A stretch of DNA of 11,332 bases from Clostridia bacterium (GTDB lineage Bacteria; Bacillota; Clostridia; Christensenellales; Aristaeellaceae): NCBI GenBank assembly GCA_017471125.1, contig JAFUWR010000189.1:1-11332 (forward strand), written 5' to 3'. The notes under the pieces were generated by a model that saw only the letters and a program-made list of their open reading frames with translations, searched no databases and was not told the origin of the DNA. Positions 7,188-11,332 of the stretch are shown one piece after another; positions within the stretch are counted from its first letter, which is position 1, and each line of letters starts with the position of its first letter. Both the position numbers and the translations under genes were made by a program.

Positions 7188-7673
7188 ATGCGAAGATCGA
7201 CGATGATACTGGGCGGGATATTCGCGCTGTTGCTGATCTGCGCGACGGTGTTCCTGCTGGGCGGCACGCTGTCAGCATCGCTGGAGACGGTGACCGCCGG
7301 GGCGGGGGACTATCCCAACGCCTACGCCGCCATCGCGCGGATCGTGAACGCCGACGCTGCGCCCCAGCGCTTCGACGCGCCGCTGCCCGACGACCCCGCC
7401 GCCTGTCGGCTGGAGGACGTGACCATCACGCTCCAAAACCGCGGGCTGTTCGACGCCGAGTGGGTCAGCGTGTCGGTGGCGGGCGCGGAGGGGGACATCG
7501 CGGTGTACTCCATCTCCGGCGAGGGCGGCACCGTCCCCGCCCGGGGGAGCAACACCCTGAACCTCAAGCTCATCTCCGCCGCGGGCGGCGTCGGGCGCAG
7601 GACGTATCGCATACAGTATTACGTGTATGGGATGAAGCGGCAGATAAACCTAATGCAGACCGGGGAAGGCTGA
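7188..7673 (+). CDS. Membrane-anchored protein of unknown function
   Basis: This 161-residue protein is not recognised. One hydrophobic segment (about 7-26) follows MRRST and no lipobox is seen, so it is probably anchored with its C-terminal part outside. From about 74 to 152 the residue pattern suggests a beta-sandwich like those in envelope proteins: DVTITLQNRGLFDAEWVSVS, a Gly-rich turn, then TLNLKL and TYRIQYYVYG. That fold is inference from strand-like alternation and the N.G.F.A.W feature. ATG 7188 has GGAGG 7 nt upstream and its own promoter. It is divergent from the SH3 protein gene and may share regulation. Its last codons lie in the left arm of the hairpin at 7656-7694. Confidence 0.75.
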   Translation: MRRSTMILGGIFALLLICATVFLLGGTLSASLETVTAGAGDYPNAYAAIARIVNADAAPQRFDAPLPDDPAACRLEDVTITLQNRGLFDAEWVSVSVAGAEGDIAVYSISGEGGTVPARGSNTLNLKLISAAGGVGRRTYRIQYYVYGMKRQINLMQTGEG

Positions 7674-7694
7674 ACGTCAGCCTTCCCCGGTCTG
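7656..7694. terminator. Perfect 18-bp hairpin between convergent genes
   Basis: Arms 7656-7673 and 7677-7694 are exact complements around the loop ACG. The left arm encodes the last residues and stop of the membrane protein; the right arm ends 2 bp before the thioesterase stop codon. The T runs on both sides are poor (ATTCATTG on plus, CATTAGGTTT on minus). It may be a weak bidirectional terminator or an RNA-stabilising 3' hairpin. Confidence 0.65.
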
Positions 7695-7696
7695 AT

Positions 7697-8416
7697 TCAT
7701 TGTATGCGCGCCAACGCGATGGTCTTATTATCTCTCGACAATTTGATCTCAACGCCCGGATCGGTATGCCGCCGCTGCACGCGCAGGGTCTCGCCCTCAT
7801 AGCAGGGGGCGCGGAAGGCGACCTCCATCTCCCGGATGTCCAGCGCCCTCCATTCCCTGGACGAGAACGTCCCGGCGATGGCGCGGACGTAGGCGGCGTT
7901 GTTCATGTGCCCGCCCACGTCGATGTCGGTGGAGCGCACGGTGTACGCGCCCAGGTCCTCGGCGTCCTCGAAGCCCTCGTCGAGGCGCATGTAGGGGCCG
8001 GGGAGGACGCGGTCCTCCGGCAGTTCAAGGCCCTGGGGGAACACGGCGTCGGCGGGGTGGAGGCGGCCGGTCCTCATGTTCATGACCATCCACTCGGTCT
8101 TGCCCTCGATCAATAGCTCGTCGCCCTGCCGCAGCACGTAGTCCCGGTTGCAGCGGCTGCGCTCCGGCGCCTCGGGCCAGGTCGCGGCCTCCGCCTGCTC
8201 GATCATCGCTGGGCGGCGGTGGAAGCGCAGCTTCGTGCGCACCGTCAGCCAGAACAGGTCCCGGGGCATCAGGTCCTTCATGCCGATGCCCAGCGCCTCG
8301 GCGTGCTCGGTGGCGATGTCCATGAACAGCGCGAAGGCGTTCGGCACGCCCAGCCTGCCCTCGCCGTCGCACATGCTGGGGAGGACGGTCAGCTTTCTAA
8401 GATATGTACTGCTCAT
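7697..8416 (-). CDS. Acyl-ACP thioesterase (FAT family)
   Basis: This 239-residue double-hotdog enzyme hydrolyses acyl-acyl carrier protein to free fatty acid, ending chain extension in the cytoplasm. The N-terminal hotdog runs about 5-130. The C-terminal one (about 155-235) carries the family motif RSTDIDVGGHMNNAAYV (161-177), in which Asp, His and Asn correspond to the catalytic group of plant FatA/FatB, and EVAFRAPCYEGE (198-209). The length suits bacterial members. The ATG at 8416 is chosen because AAGGA lies 8 nt upstream, whereas the in-frame ATG at 8425 touches that site. No clear promoter is seen: the upstream 163 bp is mostly repeat, so transcription may come through from the glycosyltransferase operon. 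Chain-length specificity cannot be read from the sequence. Confidence 0.9.
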   Translation of the reverse strand: MSSTYLRKLTVLPSMCDGEGRLGVPNAFALFMDIATEHAEALGIGMKDLMPRDLFWLTVRTKLRFHRRPAMIEQAEAATWPEAPERSRCNRDYVLRQGDELLIEGKTEWMVMNMRTGRLHPADAVFPQGLELPEDRVLPGPYMRLDEGFEDAEDLGAYTVRSTDIDVGGHMNNAAYVRAIAGTFSSREWRALDIREMEVAFRAPCYEGETLRVQRRHTDPGVEIKLSRDNKTIALARIQ

Positions 8417-8437
8417 TATCGTCATCCTTTCTCGTAT

Positions 8438-8465
8438 AGAGTGGAGAGTTGAGAGTTGAGAGTGG
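8438..8465 (+). repeat. Heptamer array, unit AGAGTKG, four copies
   Basis: AGAGTGG, AGAGTTG, AGAGTTG, AGAGTGG, then AGAT. The order is symmetrical (A B B A). The array is the left arm of an inverted pair with 8548-8575 and lies about 12 bp upstream of the thioesterase ribosome binding site. Confidence 0.85.
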
Positions 8466-8479
8466 AGATATTATTGCTC

Positions 8480-8534
8480 ACCTCATCCGTCATTTGCTTC
8501 GCAAATGCCACCTTCCCCTAAAGGGGAAGGCTAT
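8480..8534 (+). repeat. Double stem-loop repeat, copy D
   Basis: CCTCATCCGT leads into hairpin 1, CATTTGC-TTC-GCAAATG (7-bp perfect stem, 8491-8507), then CCTTCCCC-TAA-AGGGGAAGG as hairpin 2 (about 8511-8530). It is about 5 kb from copies A-C. Flanks, the TTC loop and the second stem are conserved; the first stem differs in sequence but pairs fully. Confidence 0.88.
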
Positions 8535-8547
8535 GTCATCGACATCT

Positions 8548-8575
8548 CCACTCTGCACTCTTCACTCTCCACTCT
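8548..8575 (-). repeat. Heptamer array, unit AGAGTNN on the minus strand, four copies
   Basis: The plus strand reads CCACTCT, GCACTCT, TCACTCT, CCACTCT. On the minus strand this is AGAGTGG, AGAGTGA, AGAGTGC, AGAGTGG followed by AGAT. It matches the array at 8438-8465 except in the last two bases of the two inner units, so the arrays form imperfect 32-bp inverted arms around copy D. It ends 4 bp from the glycosyltransferase stop codon. Confidence 0.85.
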
Positions 8576-8579
8576 CATC

Positions 8580-9716
8580 CTAACGTTCTCGAAGTATCCT
8601 ACCGTAATTGCGTATGACCTGCTCCACCAGCGTGGCCCAGGGGATGGGGATGGTCATGCGGGCGGTCTGGCCCACGGTCGCGAGCTTCTCCGGGTCGGCC
8701 AGCGCGGCGTCGGCCACACGGGCCAGGTCGGCGGGGTCGTCCAGACAGAGGAAGCCGTTGTAGCCGTCGCGGATGCCCTCGGCGGCGGCGCTGCCGCCCA
8801 CCACCACCGCCGGGGTGCCCATGGCGGCGGCCTCCCGGACCACCAGCCCGGAGGTGTCGTACAGCGACGGGAACAGGAACAGCGACGCCGCCCGGTACAG
8901 GCTGTTCAGCGTGACGGTGTCGCCGATGTGCCCGGTGAAGAACACCCTGTCCCCGATGCCCAGCGCCTCGGCCAGCTGGGCCACATCCTTCTCATGGGGG
9001 CCCTGCCCCGCGAGGGCCAGCCGGAACGGGCGGTCGAGCCTGGCGCAGGCCTCCACCACGCACCGCAGGTTCTTCTTCCAGTTGATCTGGCCCACGTACA
9101 GAAGCAGCGGCGCGTCGTCCAGCCCGAACCGCTCCCGGACCGCGGCCACGTCCCCGTCGGTGACGGGATGGATGTCCGTGCCGTTGGACATCACCCGGAT
9201 GTCGCCCGCGTAGCCGTAGCCCCGCAGGGTCTCGGCGGACGCCTCGCTGACGGTCCAGACCTCGGTGAACTTCTCGTACAGGTTCGCCACGAACTTCGCG
9301 CCCATGCCCGCCACGGCGCGGTTGTGGGTGACCTGGAGGAAGTCGTCGTAATACTTCGAGTGGAAGGTGCCTACGATGGGACAGCCCACCTTGTTGGCGT
9401 AGGACAGGCCCGCGTGCCCCGCGATGAAGGGGCTGTGGACGTGGACGATGTCCGCGTGGATGTGGTTCAGCCGGTTCTGGCAGTGTACGTCCAACAGCGG
9501 CGTGCCCACCTTGTAGCTCTTCAGCGTCAGCAGCGGCACGCCCAGGTAGTCCACCACCTCGAAGGGGTAGTTGCCCCGGTAGCCGGTGTCCGCCTGGGGG
9601 CAGACCACGTAGACCTCGTGGCCCTGCTCGCCCATGTTCCGGGCGTATTGGAGCACCACGTTGCCCACGCCGTCCATCACCGGCAGGAACGTGTCCGAAA
9701 ACTGTATGATGCGCAT
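8580..9716 (-). CDS. Family 4 glycosyltransferase (GT-B fold)
   Basis: This enzyme of 378 residues transfers a sugar from a nucleotide-sugar donor to a lipid or glycan acceptor at the inner face of the membrane. The N-terminal acceptor half begins MRIIQFSDTFLPVMDGVGNVV, with the Gly-rich turn of GT4, and contains DIVHVHSPF (89-97) and GTFHSKYYDD (116-125). The donor half has the core YVGQINWKKN (207-216), ALAGQGPHE (234-242), and the segment LYDTSGLVVREAAAMGTP (285-302). The last is the EX7E region with Asp in place of the first Glu. Overall it resembles the clostridial 1,2-diacylglycerol glucosyltransferase-like group, which would give membrane glycolipids; the true acceptor is unknown. ATG 9716 has GAGG upstream and lies 16 bp after the pseudouridine synthase stop, so it is the last gene of that operon. 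Confidence 0.88.
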   Translation of the reverse strand: MRIIQFSDTFLPVMDGVGNVVLQYARNMGEQGHEVYVVCPQADTGYRGNYPFEVVDYLGVPLLTLKSYKVGTPLLDVHCQNRLNHIHADIVHVHSPFIAGHAGLSYANKVGCPIVGTFHSKYYDDFLQVTHNRAVAGMGAKFVANLYEKFTEVWTVSEASAETLRGYGYAGDIRVMSNGTDIHPVTDGDVAAVRERFGLDDAPLLLYVGQINWKKNLRCVVEACARLDRPFRLALAGQGPHEKDVAQLAEALGIGDRVFFTGHIGDTVTLNSLYRAASLFLFPSLYDTSGLVVREAAAMGTPAVVVGGSAAAEGIRDGYNGFLCLDDPADLARVADAALADPEKLATVGQTARMTIPIPWATLVEQVIRNYGRILRER

Positions 9717-9732
9717 GGGATCGACCTCGCTC

Positions 9733-10641
9733 TCATTTCACTTCCAGCTTTTGGAGCCACCGCGTGAACCGCGGCTCCGGCGGGGCCTCGAACAGCATCT
9801 CCTCGCCGGTGCGGGGATGCGCGAAGCCGATGCGGTAGGCGTGGAGGAGTTGCCCGCCGGTCACCGGGTACGGGGACTTCTTCGGCCCGTAGACCGGGTC
9901 GCCCAGCACCGGGTGGCCGATGGAGGCCATGTGGACGCGGATCTGGTGGGTGCGCCCGGTGGTCAGGCGGCACTCGATCAGCGTCGCGCCGCGCAAACGC
10001 TCCAGCGCCTGCCAGTGGGTCACGGCCTCCCGCCCGCCGGGGACGATGGCCATCCTCTTGCGGTCGACGGGGTGGCGGCCGATGGGCGCGTCCACCGTGC
10101 CCGCGTCCTCGCGGAAGCCGCCGATGACGATGGCCTTGTAGGCCCGGTGCACCGCGTGGGCCTTGATCTGCTCCGACAGCGACAGGTGGGCCATGTCGTT
10201 CTTGGCCACGAGCAGCAGCCCCGACGTGTCCTTGTCGATGCGGTGGACGATGCCGGGGCGGATCTCCCCGCCGATGCCGGACAGGTTGTCGAGGTGCCTG
10301 AGCAGCGCGTTCACCAGCGTGCCCGTGGCGTTGCCCGCCGCCGGGTGGACCACCATGCCCGAGGGCTTGTAGACCACCGCCAGGTCCGCGTCCTGGTAGA
10401 CGATGTCCAGGTCGATGTCCTCGGCCTGGGCCCTGGACGGGGCGGGGTCGGGCACGGTCACCGTCACCCGCATGCCGGGCCGCAATTTGAACCCGGCCTT
10501 GGCCTGGGCGACGCCGTCCACGGCCACGTGGCCGTCCTTCATGAGCGCCCCCGCCCGGGAGCGCGTGACGCCCGCCAGCGCCGCCGCGAACAGGTCCAGC
10601 CGCTCGCCGTCCCGCTCGACGAAACCCTCGTAGTCAGCCAT
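9733..10641 (-). CDS. rluD: RluA/RluD-family 23S rRNA pseudouridine synthase
   Basis: This 302-residue enzyme isomerises uridine to pseudouridine in RNA. An S4 RNA-binding domain covers about 13-60 (RLDLFAAAL..VTRSRA..LMKDGHV.VDG). The catalytic domain follows from about 77 to 295. It carries KPSGMVVHPAAGN (92-104), the catalytic motif HRIDKDTSG with Asp136 as nucleophile, RAYKAIVIG (166-174) and TGRTHQIRVHM..IGHPVLGD (228-248). Size and S4 domain fit the RluD type, which modifies helix 69 of 23S rRNA; the exact target is inferred. The gene directly follows lspA, a very common order in bacteria. Its ATG overlaps the lspA stop by 8 bp, and AAGGAG lies inside the end of lspA, so translation is probably coupled. 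Confidence 0.93.
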   Translation of the reverse strand: MADYEGFVERDGERLDLFAAALAGVTRSRAGALMKDGHVAVDGVAQAKAGFKLRPGMRVTVTVPDPAPSRAQAEDIDLDIVYQDADLAVVYKPSGMVVHPAAGNATGTLVNALLRHLDNLSGIGGEIRPGIVHRIDKDTSGLLLVAKNDMAHLSLSEQIKAHAVHRAYKAIVIGGFREDAGTVDAPIGRHPVDRKRMAIVPGGREAVTHWQALERLRGATLIECRLTTGRTHQIRVHMASIGHPVLGDPVYGPKKSPYPVTGGQLLHAYRIGFAHPRTGEEMLFEAPPEPRFTRWLQKLEVK

Positions 10642-11107
10642 CGTCCCGCTCCTTCTTTCGCGTCTCGGCCATCAGCAGGCCCAGCGCCGCCAGCGCCGCG
10701 CCCACGCACACGCACACGTCCGCCACGTTGAAAATGGCGAAGCGCACGAAGATCGGCTCGATGAAGTCCAGCACCGCGCCGTGGATGAGCCGGTCCGCCA
10801 GGTTGCCCAGCCCGCCGCCGACGATCAGCCAAAGGCCCGCCCGGACCAGCGGCGGCTCGTCGGGCTTTTTCAACAGGTAGACCGTCAGCGCCGCCAGGAC
10901 CAGCGCCGTGCCGACGGCCACCGGCGCCCCCGTGCCCGACAGCATCGAGAACGCCACGCCGGTGTTGCGCACGGGCTTGAGCCGCAGTACCCCCGGGATC
11001 AGCGTCCGCGGAGACGCAAGCCCCGCGACCGCCGCCTTGGTGATCCGGTCCGCGATGAAGGCCAGTGCCATCCACGGCCAGCCGCTACATCCTCGCTTGG
11101 ATCGCAT
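10634..11107 (-). CDS. lspA: Signal peptidase II (prolipoprotein signal peptidase)
   Basis: This is a 157-residue integral membrane aspartyl protease that cleaves lipoprotein signal peptides just before the lipidated Cys. The family signatures are DRITK (20-24), PVRNTGVAFSML (45-56), and the two catalytic-Asp motifs GNLADRLIHGAVLDFI (101-116, Asp114) and FNVAD (126-130, Asp130). Four membrane segments fall at about 11-30, 62-80, 88-105 and 130-146. Membrane segment 1 is short and unusually Trp-rich at its start (GWPW). ATG 11107 has GGAGG at a suitable distance; Met13 would cut into the first helix. It overlaps the DUF5665 gene by 23 bp and rluD by 8 bp, so it is the middle of a tightly coupled operon. 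Confidence 0.93.
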   Translation of the reverse strand: MRSKRGCSGWPWMALAFIADRITKAAVAGLASPRTLIPGVLRLKPVRNTGVAFSMLSGTGAPVAVGTALVLAALTVYLLKKPDEPPLVRAGLWLIVGGGLGNLADRLIHGAVLDFIEPIFVRFAIFNVADVCVCVGAALAALGLLMAETRKKERDDG

Positions 11108-11332
11108 GTATGACCTCCGCCAGAAAACCGCCGATCAGCGGTATGTTTTCCACCACCACATGGCGCACCAGCGCCGCCGCCGCCGCGCCCAGCACCGCCA
11201 CGCCCAGCGTGAACCCCAGGCCCCGACAGACGCCGGCGATCAGGCTGTCCGCGATGAGCCGACGCCGGTCGGGGCGCTCCACGCGCTCCAGGGCCCGTAT
11301 AAGCGCCGCGATCCGCGCCTCGTCCCGCTCCG
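11085..11332 (-). CDS. DUF5665-type small membrane protein (5' end beyond window)
   Basis: The frame is open to the right edge, so 81 residues are visible and the start lies outside. The core is RRLIADSLIAGVCRGLGFTL, then a hydrophobic segment (GVAVLGAAAAALV), then NIPLIGGFLAEVIHAIQ. This matches clostridial DUF5665 proteins, which have a charged N-terminal helix, one or two membrane segments and a final I-G-x-F-x-A-E helix. A GTG at 11280-11282 could start a 65-residue form, but the upstream frame continues as a charged helix (ERDEARIAALIRALER), as family members do, so an earlier start is likelier. The function is unknown. The 23-bp overlap with lspA shows co-expression. Confidence 0.75.
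   Translation of the reverse strand, partial: ERDEARIAALIRALERVERPDRRRLIADSLIAGVCRGLGFTLGVAVLGAAAAALVRHVVVENIPLIGGFLAEVIHAIQARM

Noticed and set aside
8417..8425. Earlier ATG (8425) for the thioesterase
   Set aside because: It directly abuts the AAGGA site, leaving no spacing; the ATG at 8416 is 8 nt from it.
8505..10731. Open frames on the plus strand opposite the glycosyltransferase and rluD genes
   Set aside because: They are antisense shadows with no domain and no ribosome binding site, and they span several well-supported minus-strand genes and their gap.

Overview
The window looks like a chromosomal segment from a GC-rich member of the Clostridia (Firmicutes), probably an uncultured gut lineage. 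The support is a DUF5665-lspA-rluD gene order typical of Clostridia, strong AGGAGG-type ribosome binding sites, vegetative (sigma-A type) promoters with extended -10 elements, a membrane-anchored PrsA/SurA-like foldase, and dispersed hairpin repeats of a kind I associate with gut Clostridia genomes. The lineage is inferred; there is no rRNA gene to prove it.

Layout. At 1-194 lies the right end of an IS3-family insertion sequence (transposase C-terminus plus terminal sequence). It has inserted into the 3' end of a large hybrid sensor histidine kinase (189-3239, minus), removing the tail of its last receiver domain and supplying its stop codon. From 3312 to 3794 there is no gene, only a mosaic of short structured repeats: heptamer arrays, three copies of a double stem-loop element and four copies (one partial) of a GTAGGGGCG hairpin element. 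A strong terminator (3795-3825) ends the next minus-strand gene, a SurA/PrsA-like peptidyl-prolyl isomerase (3836-5344). Divergent from it is a stand-alone riboflavin kinase domain (5525-5911, plus).

A small two-gene module, DUF4160 plus DUF2442 (6104-6651, plus), follows with its own promoter and a possible operator. It sits between two halves of a perfect 16-bp inverted repeat that touches the stop codons of the riboflavin kinase and of the convergent SH3-domain exported protein (6726-7016, minus). This suggests the module inserted into a shared bidirectional terminator. The SH3 gene has a perfect-consensus promoter and is divergent from an unrecognised membrane-anchored protein (7188-7673, plus). 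That gene converges on an acyl-ACP thioesterase (7697-8416, minus) across a perfect 18-bp hairpin.

Upstream of the thioesterase, a second repeat locus (8438-8575) has the same design as the first: a double stem-loop bracketed by inverted heptamer arrays. The rest is a minus-strand operon running from the right edge: DUF5665 protein (5' end outside the window), signal peptidase II (lspA), RluD-type pseudouridine synthase and a family-4 glycosyltransferase. Overlapping or nearly touching genes imply co-transcription and translational coupling.

Most genes are envelope or housekeeping functions: signal sensing, protein folding outside the membrane, lipoprotein maturation, fatty-acid release, glycolipid or polysaccharide synthesis and rRNA modification. 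The unusual content is the repeats and the small accessory module.
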